Source: Georgenia faecalis
Lineage (GTDB): Bacteria; Actinomycetota; Actinomycetes; Actinomycetales; Actinomycetaceae
DNA: 64,000 nt
Direction of reading: 5' to 3'
Assembly (NCBI RefSeq): GCF_003710105.1
Contig: NZ_CP033325.1
Location: forward strand, 2,418,001 to 2,482,000
The stretch's first letter is position 1. Each line of letters opens with the position of its first letter. The notes under the pieces are model-generated. The model worked only from the letters and a program-made list of their open reading frames with translations. It made no database searches and was not told the origin of the DNA. This document shows positions 1 through 8,102 of the stretch, in pieces. The position numbers and the translations under genes are program-made.

Positions 1-2368
1 GCGCGTCGCGGGCCCGGGCGGTGGCGGCGTCCCGGGCGGTCGTCGCGGCGGCGAGGTCCTCCTCGGCGCGGGCGGGCTCGCGCTGGGCGTGCTCGAGCCG
101 CTCCGCCAGTGCGGCGAGCTCGGCCTCGTGCGCGGCGCCGGCCGCGACGGCCTTCTCGATCGCCGGGCGGATGCGCTCGGCCTCGGCCTCGGCGGCACGG
201 GCCGCGGACCCCAGGCGGCCCAGGCGTTCGGCGACGCCGGCGAGCCGGGCGTCGGAGGCGTGCAGGTCCGCGAGCGTGCGCTCGACCTCCGCGCGCGCCG
301 CCTGCGCCCGCTCCCGCGCGGGGCCGAGGGCGAACCGGGCCTGCTCCGCGCGGGCGACCGCCGCGGTGAGCTCGGCGCCCGCCTCCTCGTAGGCGGCGTG
401 CAGCTCGAGGACGCTGGGGCCTCCCGGGCCGCCGCCCGTGGCGCTCGTGCGGGACAGGACGTCCCCCTCGCGGGTGACGGCGACGACGGCGGCCTCGGTG
501 ACGGCGGCACGGGCGGCGGCCAGGTCGTCGACGACGACGACGTCGGCGAGCATGGCGTCGACGGTGCCGCGCAGGGCGTCGGGCGCGGTGACGAGCTCGC
601 GGGCCCACCGGCCCCCGGCCGGCGCGGCACCCGCCGCTCCCCCGCCGTCGCCGTCCCCGGCCACGACGAGCCGCACCTGGCCGAGGTCGCCGTCGCGGGC
701 CCGGCGGACGGCGTCGACCGCCACGTCCGGGGACTCGACGACGGCCGCGTCCGCGAACGGCCCGAGGACGGCGGCCACGGCGTTCTCGTACCCGGGCTCG
801 ACGGTGAGGGCGTCGGGGAGGGACCCGAGGAGGCCGGCGAGGGCGTCGGCGTCCGCGAGGAGCGCGCCCGTGCCGTCCTTGCGGGTGAGGGAGAGCTCGA
901 GGGTCTCCCGGCGGGCCTGCCACGTGGAGCGCTCCCCATCCGCGGCCCGGACCGTCTCGGTGAGGGTGGCGACGGCGGCCTCGGCGGCGTCGAGCTCGGC
1001 GACGGCTCTCTCGTGCGCCTCGTCGAGGCCCTCCTCGCCCTCCTCGGCCCCGGCGGCCTGCTGCTCGAGCACGGTGAACTCGGCCTGGGCCTCGCGGGCG
1101 CGCCGCTCGGCCCCCTCGAGGTTGACGCGCAGGCGCCCGAGCTCGGCCTCGCCGGCCTCGAGGGCGCTGCGCCGAGCGGCCACCTGGCCGGTGAGCCGGG
1201 CGAGGCCCTCGCGCCGGTCGGCGACGCCGCGGTGGACGGCGGCCAGCGCGCGCTCGCTCTCCCGCTCGGCGTCCTCGGCCGCGGCGCGGGCGGCGACGGC
1301 AGCCTCGAGCGTGCGGCGGGCCGCGGCCTGCGCCTCACCGAGGGCGGCCTCCTCGCCGCGGGCGGCGCGCGCCTGCGCGTCGAGGGCGTCCGGGTCGGCA
1401 CCCGGCCGTTCCGGCGTGGCGGTGCCGAGCAGGCGGCCGCGCTCGGCGGCGAGGCCGGCCAGGCCCCGCAGGCGCTCGCGCAGCCCGCCCAGGGCGTGCC
1501 AGGTCTGGGTGGCGGTGCGCAGCCGGGGCGCGACGGCCGCGGCCTCCTGCTCGAGCGCGGCCAGCCGCGCGCGGGCGGCGTCCTGGGCCGCCTCGACGGC
1601 GGCGCGGCGGTCGCGCAGGGCGGTCTCGTCGGCCACCTCGCGCTCGAGGGTGGAGGTGAGCTGGACCAGGTCGTCGGCGAGCAGCCGGGCGCGGGCGTCC
1701 CGGGCGTCCGCCTGCACCACCTGGGCGCGGCGGGCGACGTCGGCCTGCTTGGCGAGCGGGCCGAGCTGACGCCGGATCTCGGTGGTGAGGTCGGTGACCC
1801 GGGCGACGTTCGCGGCCATCGCCTCGAGCTTGCGCAGCGCCTTCTCCTTGCGGCGGCGGTGCTTGAGGACGCCGGCCGCCTCCTCGATGAACCCGCGCCG
1901 CTCCTCGGGTCCCGCGGCGAGCACGGTGTCGAGGCGCCCCTGCCCGACGATGACGTGCATCTCCCGGCCCATGCCGGTGTCCGAGAGGAGCTCCTGGATG
2001 TCGAGCAGCCGGCACGGCGAGCCGTTGATGGCGTACTCGGACCCGCCCCCGCGGAAGAGCGTGCGGGCGATCGTCACCTCGGAGTAGTCGATGGGCAGGG
2101 CGCCGTCGGTGTTGTCGATGGTGAGCGAGACCTCGGCGCGCCCGAGGGGGGCGCGGGAGGTCGTGCCGGCGAAGATGACGTCCGCCATCGACCCGCCGCG
2201 CAGGGTCTTCGCGCCCTGCTCGCCCATCACCCAGGCGAGGGCGTCGACGACGTTCGACTTGCCGGAGCCGTTGGGGCCGACGACGCAGGTGATCCCCGGC
2301 TCGAGGTGCAGCGTCGTCGCCGAGGCGAAGGACTTGAACCCCCGCAGCGTCAGCGTCTTCAGGTGCAC
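1..2368 (-). CDS. smc: Chromosome segregation ATPase SMC (3' end outside window)
   Basis: Structural maintenance of chromosomes ATPase, which with ScpA/ScpB condenses and segregates the nucleoid. The N-terminal head is clear: the protein begins VHLKTLTLRGFKSFA, with a Walker A motif GPNGSGKSN at about residues 31-39 and the family motif with WVMGEQGAKTLRGG after it. A long Ala/Glu/Arg-rich coiled coil follows from about residue 160, and a hinge-like globular segment lies at about 495-640, with coiled coil returning afterwards. The start is a GTG at 2366-2368. About 789 of the usual roughly 1,190 codons are inside the window, so the C-terminal ABC signature and Walker B are missing here. It is the last gene of a minus-strand run that begins with ileS. 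Confidence 0.95.
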   Translation of the reverse strand, partial: MHLKTLTLRGFKSFASATTLHLEPGITCVVGPNGSGKSNVVDALAWVMGEQGAKTLRGGSMADVIFAGTTSRAPLGRAEVSLTIDNTDGALPIDYSEVTIARTLFRGGGSEYAINGSPCRLLDIQELLSDTGMGREMHVIVGQGRLDTVLAAGPEERRGFIEEAAGVLKHRRRKEKALRKLEAMAANVARVTDLTTEIRRQLGPLAKQADVARRAQVVQADARDARARLLADDLVQLTSTLEREVADETALRDRRAAVEAAQDAARARLAALEQEAAAVAPRLRTATQTWHALGGLRERLRGLAGLAAERGRLLGTATPERPGADPDALDAQARAARGEEAALGEAQAAARRTLEAAVAARAAAEDAERESERALAAVHRGVADRREGLARLTGQVAARRSALEAGEAELGRLRVNLEGAERRAREAQAEFTVLEQQAAGAEEGEEGLDEAHERAVAELDAAEAAVATLTETVRAADGERSTWQARRETLELSLTRKDGTGALLADADALAGLLGSLPDALTVEPGYENAVAAVLGPFADAAVVESPDVAVDAVRRARDGDLGQVRLVVAGDGDGGGAAGAAPAGGRWARELVTAPDALRGTVDAMLADVVVVDDLAAARAAVTEAAVVAVTREGDVLSRTSATGGGPGGPSVLELHAAYEEAGAELTAAVARAEQARFALGPARERAQAARAEVERTLADLHASDARLAGVAERLGRLGSAARAAEAEAERIRPAIEKAVAAGAAHEAELAALAERLEHAQREPARAEEDLAAATTARDAATARARDA

Positions 2369-2417
2369 GCGGGCAGACTATCGGCCGGGACCGACGACGA
2401 CGCCGGTCCCGTGCCGG

Positions 2418-2840
2418 TCAGAGGCTCGGGAACCAGAGAGCGATCTCACGCGCGGCGGACTCGGGCGAGTCCGAGCCGTGGACGAGGTTCTGCACGACGG
2501 CGGTGTCCCAGGTGCGGGCGAGGTCCCCGCGGATGGTGCCGGGGGCGGCGACGGTCGGGTCGGTCGCCCCGGCGAGGGAGCGCACGCCCTCGATGACGCG
2601 GTTGCCCTCGACGACGGCGGCGACCACCGGGCCCGAGCCCATGAACTCCAGGAGCGGGGCGAAGAACGGCTTGCCCTCGTGCTCGGCGTAGTGCGCGGCG
2701 AGGAGGTCGGCGTCAGCGCTGCGCCGCTCGAGCGCGACGACGGTGTAGCCCTTCGCCTCGATGCGCCGGAGGATCTCCCCGGTGAGGGCGCGGCGGACGC
2801 CGTCGGGCTTGACGAGGACGAGGGTGCGCTCGGTAGTCAC
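2418..2840 (-). CDS. ndk: Nucleoside diphosphate kinase
   Basis: Transfers the gamma phosphate of ATP to nucleoside diphosphates through a phosphohistidine. The 140-residue length is normal for bacterial Ndk. The protein starts [17 protein letters not shown], and the active-site His is H121 in NLVHGSDS, with the conserved Lys at position 11 in KPDGV. The GTG at 2838-2840 is chosen because it gives the canonical N-terminus; the open frame continues upstream only as antisense to the neighbouring gene. It sits between smc and a DUF4233 gene. The folC-DUF4233-ndk order is common in actinobacteria; here it is interrupted by a phosphatase and the dha genes. Confidence 0.96.
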   Translation of the reverse strand: MTTERTLVLVKPDGVRRALTGEILRRIEAKGYTVVALERRSADADLLAAHYAEHEGKPFFAPLLEFMGSGPVVAAVVEGNRVIEGVRSLAGATDPTVAAPGTIRGDLARTWDTAVVQNLVHGSDSPESAAREIALWFPSL

Positions 2841-2851
2841 GCTTCGGAACC

Positions 2852-3238
2852 CTACCGTCCGTCCGGTGCGGCCTGGGCGCGCTCGCGCTCCACCCGCTCG
2901 GCGTCGATCCGCCCGCCCGTGCGCAACGAGACGACCCAGATGAGGGTGAAGACGCCGCCGAGCGCGAACATCGTCGGCAGGACGAGGCCGCAGGCGAGCA
3001 GGAGCACCTGGACCACCCAGCCGAGGACCACCCCGGCGCGGCCGCGGCGCACGAGGCCTGCGGCGACGAGGCACAGCACGGCGAGGACGCCCGCGACGCC
3101 GAACACCACGCCGGGCGCGGCGACGTCGAGGCCGAAGGCGACGAGGGCGGCGAAGAAGACGACGAAGGCCTCGAGTGTGAGGACCGTGGTGGCGAACAGC
3201 GCGCGCGCCGACGAGCGCGGCTTGGCGGGCGCGCTCAC
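2852..3238 (-). CDS. DUF4233 family membrane protein
   Basis: A 128-residue integral membrane protein of unknown function. Four hydrophobic segments are visible, roughly residues 14-34, 38-62, 66-85 and 88-106, followed by a charged tail with DAERVERER. The size, topology and position next to ndk match the actinobacterial DUF4233 family, which is usually found between folC and ndk. The GTG start at 3236-3238 overlaps the stop of the upstream HAD gene by four bases (GTGA), so the two are probably translationally coupled. No catalytic motif is recognisable. Confidence 0.8.
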   Translation of the reverse strand: MSAPAKPRSSARALFATTVLTLEAFVVFFAALVAFGLDVAAPGVVFGVAGVLAVLCLVAAGLVRRGRAGVVLGWVVQVLLLACGLVLPTMFALGGVFTLIWVVSLRTGGRIDAERVERERAQAAPDGR

Positions 3239-4050
3239 GCGGCGGGCCCCGTGGCCGGTGGGCCGAGCTGAGCGACCGCGGGGACCAGCTCGGCGACGGA
3301 CTCCACCACCCGGGTGGGGCGGTAGGGGAACCGGTCGATCTGGTCCCGGCGGGTGGAGCCGGTGAGCACGAGCACGGTGCGCAGGCCCGCCTCGAGGCCG
3401 CTGACGATGTCGGTGTCCATCCGGTCGCCCACCATGATCGTGGTCTCGGAGTGCGCGTCGAGGCGGTTGAGGGCGCTGCGCATCATCAGCGGGTTGGGCT
3501 TGCCGACGTTGTAGGGCTCCACCCCCGTCGCCCGGGTGATGAGCGCCGCGACGGCCCCCGTGGCCGGGACGGAGCCCTCGGCCGAGGGGCCGGACGGGTC
3601 CGGGTTGGTGGCGATGAACCGCGCACCCGCCTCGATGAGCCGGATCGCCCGCGTGATGGCGTCGAAGGAGTAGGTGCGCGTCTCACCGAGGACCACGTAC
3701 TCCGGCGAGCGGTCGGTCATGACGTAGCCGATCTCGTGGAGCGCGGTCGTCAGCCCCGCCTCGCCCACGACGTAGGCGGTGCCGCCCGGCCGCTGCCCGT
3801 CGAGGAACTGCGCCGTCGCCAGCGCCGAGGTCCAGATCGCGCTCTCGGGCACGTCGATGCCCCCGGCCTGCAGGCGCGCGCGCAGGTCGCGCGGGGTGTA
3901 CATCGAGTTGTTGGTGAGCACGAGGAACGGCCGGCCGCTCGTCGTGAGGGCGGCGATGAAGTCCGCGGCACCGGGCAGGGCCCGCTGCTCGTGCACGAGC
4001 ACGCCGTCCATGTCCGTGAGCCAGCACTCCACGGGCTTGGGATCGCTCAT
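3235..4050 (-). CDS. HAD-IIA family phosphatase (NagD-like)
   Basis: Haloacid dehalogenase superfamily phosphatase of the IIA (NagD/p-nitrophenylphosphatase) subfamily, 271 aa. Motif I is DMDGVL with the nucleophile D13 and acid D15, motif II is LTNNS at about 45-49, the motif III Lys is in the GKPNPL stretch near residue 180, and motif IV is GDRMDTDI near 205. The cap between motifs II and III is the C2 type of this subfamily. The natural substrate cannot be told from sequence; such enzymes dephosphorylate small sugar or glycerol phosphates. Lying directly after dhaM suggests housecleaning of triose or glycerol phosphates, which is inference. The ATG start has 49 bases to dhaM. Confidence 0.88.
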   Translation of the reverse strand: MSDPKPVECWLTDMDGVLVHEQRALPGAADFIAALTTSGRPFLVLTNNSMYTPRDLRARLQAGGIDVPESAIWTSALATAQFLDGQRPGGTAYVVGEAGLTTALHEIGYVMTDRSPEYVVLGETRTYSFDAITRAIRLIEAGARFIATNPDPSGPSAEGSVPATGAVAALITRATGVEPYNVGKPNPLMMRSALNRLDAHSETTIMVGDRMDTDIVSGLEAGLRTVLVLTGSTRRDQIDRFPYRPTRVVESVAELVPAVAQLGPPATGPAA

Positions 4051-4099
4051 GGCTCCATCCTGCCCCAGCGCGCGCGCCGGCCCCGCACGGGGGGAGCGC

Positions 4100-4816
4100 T
4101 CACTCCTCGCCGAACCGGCTCTCGACGACGTCCGCGACGAGGTCGAGCGCGTGCTCGGCCGCCGGCCCGCTGGCCCGCAGGCGCATGGTGTCGCCGTTGC
4201 CCAGGCCCAGGCCCATGAGCGCCAGCACGCTGGCCGCGTCGACGCCCTCGATCTCGACGGTGGCGTCGAACCCGGCGACGAGCCGGGCGATCATCGCCGC
4301 GGGCCGGGCGTGCAGGCCGAGCTCGTTGCGCAGGACGAGCGTGCGCTCCAGCGGCGGGGCCCCCACCGGCCTGTCCCCGTGCGGGACGGGTCCGGTCCGC
4401 TGGGCGGCCGCGAACGCGAGGGCGGCCTCCTCGGCCGCCCGCCGCACCTCACTGACGCCGGCGCCGCCCTGCGCGGCGACCGCCGCCGCCACGGCCCCCT
4501 CGACGAGCGGGCCGTCGGCGAGCTGGATCTGCGGGCCCTCCCCGAAGGACTCGAGGACGGCCTGCGCCGTCATCGTCGCGGACCCGAGGTCGGTGATGAC
4601 GACGACGGGTCGGGAGGGCGCCGCCTCGCGGAGCGCGGCGATGGTCCGTGCGATCCGGTCGAAGCTCGTGCCCAGGCCGTCGTCGTCGCGCCCCCCGGCG
4701 GGTCGCAGCGTGACGTCGGGCGCCATCTGTGCGGCGACCTCGACGACCCCACGGGCGAGCCGGGCGGAGTGGGAGACGACGACGATCGCCGTCGTCGGCG
4801 CCAGGGCCGCTCTCAC
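4100..4816 (-). CDS. dhaM: PTS-dependent dihydroxyacetone kinase, phosphotransferase subunit DhaM
   Basis: Phosphoryl donor for the DhaKL dihydroxyacetone kinase, 238 aa. The N-terminal domain is an EIIA-mannose fold with its phospho-His in [13 protein letters not shown] (H16). The C-terminal domain is HPr-like, with the active His in [11 protein letters not shown] (H169) and the MGLGLGNGD segment near 201-209. It has no EI-like third domain, so it is the two-domain form and needs general EI and HPr. The GTG start at 4814-4816 overlaps the dhaL stop by four bases. The same strand carries dhaK-dhaL-dhaM in that order, so the three are one operon. A PTS permease operon at 14-16 kb supports a working PTS in this organism. 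Confidence 0.93.
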   Translation of the reverse strand: MRAALAPTTAIVVVSHSARLARGVVEVAAQMAPDVTLRPAGGRDDDGLGTSFDRIARTIAALREAAPSRPVVVITDLGSATMTAQAVLESFGEGPQIQLADGPLVEGAVAAAVAAQGGAGVSEVRRAAEEAALAFAAAQRTGPVPHGDRPVGAPPLERTLVLRNELGLHARPAAMIARLVAGFDATVEIEGVDAASVLALMGLGLGNGDTMRLRASGPAAEHALDLVADVVESRFGEE

Positions 4817-5568
4817 GCGGTGCCTGCGGGCGCCGCGTCGTCGGGGCCGTCGTCCGGGGCCGCGGCGTCGTCGGGGACGGAGCCGTCGTCCAGCGCCGCG
4901 CCGTCGCCGCGGACCGCGGCGTCCGCGGCCGCGCGCAGCAGCAGGGCGCTGGAGACGGCACCGGGGTCCCGGTGCCCGGCGCTGCGCGGCCCGAGGTAGC
5001 TGGCGCGGCCCTTGGTGGCGATCATCGGCTCGGTGTCCTGGGCGCCGGTCTCCGCGGCCTCGGCGGCGGCGGCGAGCACGTCGGCCGGCGTGGCCCCGGC
5101 GTCGGCCGCGGCCCGGGCGGCGCGGACGGCCGGCGCCCACGCGTCGACCATGGTCTTCTCCCCCGGCGCCGCCTTGCCCCGGGCGACGATGCCGGCGAGG
5201 CCCGCCTCGAGCACCGTGGCGACCTCGGCGCCGCCGAGCGCATGCCGGGTCTGCCCCTCGCCCGGCAGGCACGCGGCCGCGCCCCGGAGGAAGGCGGTGC
5301 CGTACAGCGGCCCCGCAGCGCCGCCGACGGTGGACATGAGGGTGGTCGCGACGAACCGCAGCACCTCGGACGGCGTGGCCGGGGGCGCGCTCTCCTCGAG
5401 CCGGGCGCCGACCGCGGTGAACCCGCGGTCCATGTTCTCCCCGTGGTCCCCGTCTCCGATCGCCTGGTCGAGCTCCATGAGCTCGATCCGGTGGCGGGAG
5501 ACGGCCTCCTGGGCGAGCAGCGCCCACCGCAGCGCCCACGCGGCGTCGAGGTCCGTCGGTCCACTCAT
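4813..5568 (-). CDS. dhaL: Dihydroxyacetone kinase ADP-binding subunit DhaL
   Basis: The nucleotide-binding subunit that keeps ADP bound, is rephosphorylated by DhaM, and passes phosphate to dihydroxyacetone on DhaK. The Mg-ADP ligand motif is seen as LDQAIGDGDHGENMDRG with Asp at 34, 39 and 41. The all-alpha barrel core ends near residue 215 and is followed by an acidic, Ala/Asp/Pro-rich tail (about 25 residues) that is unusual for DhaL and probably disordered. An open frame extends upstream, but the ATG at 5566-5568 is preceded by GGAGGGTGAG and lies four bases after the dhaK stop, so it is the best start. Length is 251 aa. Confidence 0.93.
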   Translation of the reverse strand: MSGPTDLDAAWALRWALLAQEAVSRHRIELMELDQAIGDGDHGENMDRGFTAVGARLEESAPPATPSEVLRFVATTLMSTVGGAAGPLYGTAFLRGAAACLPGEGQTRHALGGAEVATVLEAGLAGIVARGKAAPGEKTMVDAWAPAVRAARAAADAGATPADVLAAAAEAAETGAQDTEPMIATKGRASYLGPRSAGHRDPGAVSSALLLRAAADAAVRGDGAALDDGSVPDDAAAPDDGPDDAAPAGTA

Positions 5569-5572
5569 GTGC

Positions 5573-6541
5573 TCACCCTCCCCAACGCAGCACCGCGGTA
5601 CGCACAGGAGCGTCCCACAACCGGAGCAGGTCCTCATCCAGGCGCAGCACGCTCACGCTCGCGCCGGCGGTGTCGATCGAGGTGGCGAAGTCCCCGACGA
5701 GGGAGCGCACCACCCGCACGCCGTGGGCCTCGAGCCGGTCGCGGGCCCGGCCGTAGACGATGTACAGCTCGGCCAGCGGCGTGGCTCCGAGCCCGTTGAC
5801 GAGGAGGAGGGCCTCCTCGCCGGCCCGCAGCCCGAGCGCGGCGACGACCGGGTCGAGGAGGAGGTCGGTGAGCCGGTCGGCGCCGGCGTAGGCGACGCGC
5901 TCGCGTCCGGGCTCCCCGTGGATCCCGACCCCGAGCTCGACCTCGTCGTCGCCGAGGGGCCGCGCGTGCGGGGCGGTGCCCGGCCGCAGGGTGGCGCCCA
6001 TGCTCGCCACCGCAGCGGCGGCGCGACGGGCGACGGCGGTGACGGCGTCGAGGTCGTCCCCGCGGGCGGCGGCCGCCCCGGCGATGCGCTCGACGAGCAC
6101 GGTGCCGGCCACGCCGCGGCGCGTCGCCGGGTCGGGGATCGCGACGTCGTCCGCCACGACGACGGTCCGCACGTCGAGCCCGGGCGCCTGCTCCGTCGCC
6201 AGGGCGACGGTGAGGACGTCGCCCGTGTAGTTCGGCACCACGTGGAGCACCCCGGCGCCGCCGTCGACCGCGCGGGTCGCCGCGAGGACCGCGTCCGGCG
6301 GCGGGGCCGAGAACAGGGGCCCCGGCACGGCCGCCGCGAGCATGCCCGGTCCCACGAAGCCGACGTGGAGGGGCTCGTGCCCGCTCCCCCCGCTCGCCAC
6401 CACCGCGACCTGCCCCGCCTCGGCCGGCCGGGCGAGGAAGAGCGGGTCCTCGTGGAGGGTGACGAGGTCGGCGTGCGCCCGGGCGAAGGCCCGGGCGAAC
6501 TGCGCGACGGCGTCCCGCGGGTCGTTGACGAGCTTCTTCAC
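5573..6541 (-). CDS. dhaK: Dihydroxyacetone kinase substrate-binding subunit DhaK
   Basis: Binds dihydroxyacetone covalently as a hemiaminal and presents it to DhaL-ATP for phosphorylation, giving dihydroxyacetone phosphate for glycolysis. The covalent His lies in GVGIHGEPG (H208). The substrate pocket motif SGGSGHEPLHVGFVG is at about 50-64 and the VPNYTGDVL motif at about 102-110. The length, about 322 aa, is slightly short of E. coli DhaK (356 aa). The start is GTG at 6539-6541, seven bases after the folC stop, so the dha operon is probably cotranscribed with ileS-folC. No DhaR or DhaS regulator is nearby. Confidence 0.94.
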   Translation of the reverse strand: MKKLVNDPRDAVAQFARAFARAHADLVTLHEDPLFLARPAEAGQVAVVASGGSGHEPLHVGFVGPGMLAAAVPGPLFSAPPPDAVLAATRAVDGGAGVLHVVPNYTGDVLTVALATEQAPGLDVRTVVVADDVAIPDPATRRGVAGTVLVERIAGAAAARGDDLDAVTAVARRAAAAVASMGATLRPGTAPHARPLGDDEVELGVGIHGEPGRERVAYAGADRLTDLLLDPVVAALGLRAGEEALLLVNGLGATPLAELYIVYGRARDRLEAHGVRVVRSLVGDFATSIDTAGASVSVLRLDEDLLRLWDAPVRTAVLRWGG

Positions 6542-6548
6542 CAGGGCC

Positions 6549-8102
6549 TCAGGGGTGGCCGAGGAGGATCCGTGCCTGGGCGACGAGGACGATGGACCCC
6601 GTGATGAGCACGGCCCCGGCCGCGTCCTCGTCCGCCTCGGCGAGGGTGACGGCGAGGTCCACCGCCTCGTCGAGCCGCTCCGCGACGTGCACCCGGTCGG
6701 GGTCGAAGACCTCGCGGGCGATCTCGGCGAGGTCCTCCACGTCGTGGGCCCGGTCAGTGGGCGCCCGGGTGATGACCACCTCGGCGAGCAGGGGCTCGAG
6801 GCCTGCGAGGATCGTCTCGGCGTCCTTGTCGTTCATCACGCCGACCACGCCGACGATCCGGTCGAGGTCGAACGCCTCCTCGACGGCGGCCCGCAGCGCC
6901 TCCACGCCGGCCGGGTTGTGCGCGGCGTCGACGAGCACCCGCGGGCTGCGCCGGACCACCTCGAGCCGTCCGGGCGAGTCCGCGCTGGCCATCGCCTGCT
7001 CGACGACGCCGGCGTCGAGCGACCCGCCACCGAAGAAGGTCTCGACCGCGACCAGCCCGAGGAGCGCGTTGCGCGCCTGGTGCTCGCCGTGGAGCGGGAG
7101 GTAGACGTCGGTGTAGGTCGCCGCCGGGGTGCGCAGCGTGAGCATCTGCCCACCCACGGCGATCTGCCGGTCGAGGACGGCCAGCTCGGTCCCCTCGGTG
7201 AGCAGCCGGGCGTCGAGGGCGTGGCTGGCGTCGGCGATGACCGGCGTCACCTCCTCGTCCTGCTCGGCGCTGACGACGGTGGACGCGGCGGTGATGATCC
7301 CCGCCTTCTCGGCGGCGATCTCCGGCAGGGAGTGGCCCAGCCAGCGCTCGTGGTCGCGGGAGATCGACGTGATGACCTCGATGCGCCCGTCGACGACGTT
7401 GGTGGCGTCCCAGCGCCCACCCATCCCCACCTCGACGACCGCCACGTCCACGGGCGCGTCGGCGAACGCCGCGAGCGCCATGACGGTGAACACCTCGAAG
7501 AAGCTCAGGCGGGGCCCGCCGGCGGCGACGGAGCGCTCGTCGACGAGGGTGACGTAGGGCTCGACCTCGGCCCACGTCGCCACGAACGCCTCCGGGCTGA
7601 TGGGCTCCCCGTCGATGGCGATCCGCTCGCGGACGGTCGTGAGGTGCGGGGAGGTGAACCGCCCGGTGCGCAGGCCCATCTCGCGCAGCAGGCGCTCGAT
7701 CACCCGCGCGGTCGACGTCTTGCCGTTCGTGCCCGCGACGTGGATGACCGGGTAGGCCCGGTGCGGGTCGCCGAGGAGCTCGAGGACCTGCTCGACCCGC
7801 TCGAGGCTCGGCTGCACGTCGTGCTCCGGGGCGCGCGCGAGGATCTGCGCGTAGATCTGCTGGACGGCGGAGTCCGCCTCGGCGCGGGACGCGGACGCCT
7901 CCGCCTCGTCGACGGTGACCTCGGGGGCGCCGAGCACCTCGTCGACGACGTCGGGGTCCGGTCCGGCGACGAGGGAGGAGGACAGCAGCTCGCGCAGCCC
8001 GGCGGCGTGCTCGTCCGGCTCCTCCTGGGGCGTCTCGTCCTCGAAGTGGCCCTCCGGGTCCGGTGTCCCGGGCCCGATGTCGCCTCGGTCGATGGGGGTC
8101 AT
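6549..8102 (-). CDS. folC: Bifunctional folylpolyglutamate/dihydrofolate synthase
   Basis: Mur-ligase-fold enzyme that adds glutamate to dihydropteroate or tetrahydrofolate. The ATP P-loop [14 protein letters not shown] is at about 121-134, and the conserved TSPHL (about 149-153), [12 protein letters not shown] and DAAHNPAG motifs follow in order. At 517 aa it is longer than usual because of a roughly 75-residue acidic, Pro/Glu/Asp-rich N-terminal extension (positions about 1-75) with no recognisable fold. The ATG at 8100-8102 overlaps the ileS stop by four bases (ATGA), so it is translationally coupled to ileS. The upstream part of the open frame is rejected as shadow coding of ileS. Confidence 0.95.
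   Translation of the reverse strand: MTPIDRGDIGPGTPDPEGHFEDETPQEEPDEHAAGLRELLSSSLVAGPDPDVVDEVLGAPEVTVDEAEASASRAEADSAVQQIYAQILARAPEHDVQPSLERVEQVLELLGDPHRAYPVIHVAGTNGKTSTARVIERLLREMGLRTGRFTSPHLTTVRERIAIDGEPISPEAFVATWAEVEPYVTLVDERSVAAGGPRLSFFEVFTVMALAAFADAPVDVAVVEVGMGGRWDATNVVDGRIEVITSISRDHERWLGHSLPEIAAEKAGIITAASTVVSAEQDEEVTPVIADASHALDARLLTEGTELAVLDRQIAVGGQMLTLRTPAATYTDVYLPLHGEHQARNALLGLVAVETFFGGGSLDAGVVEQAMASADSPGRLEVVRRSPRVLVDAAHNPAGVEALRAAVEEAFDLDRIVGVVGVMNDKDAETILAGLEPLLAEVVITRAPTDRAHDVEDLAEIAREVFDPDRVHVAERLDEAVDLAVTLAEADEDAAGAVLITGSIVLVAQARILLGHP

Noticed and set aside
89..2596. 835-aa plus-strand ORF and several others opposite smc
   Set aside because: High GC keeps antisense frames open. 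The minus strand carries a complete SMC head with Walker A and a family start, so the plus frame is a shadow.
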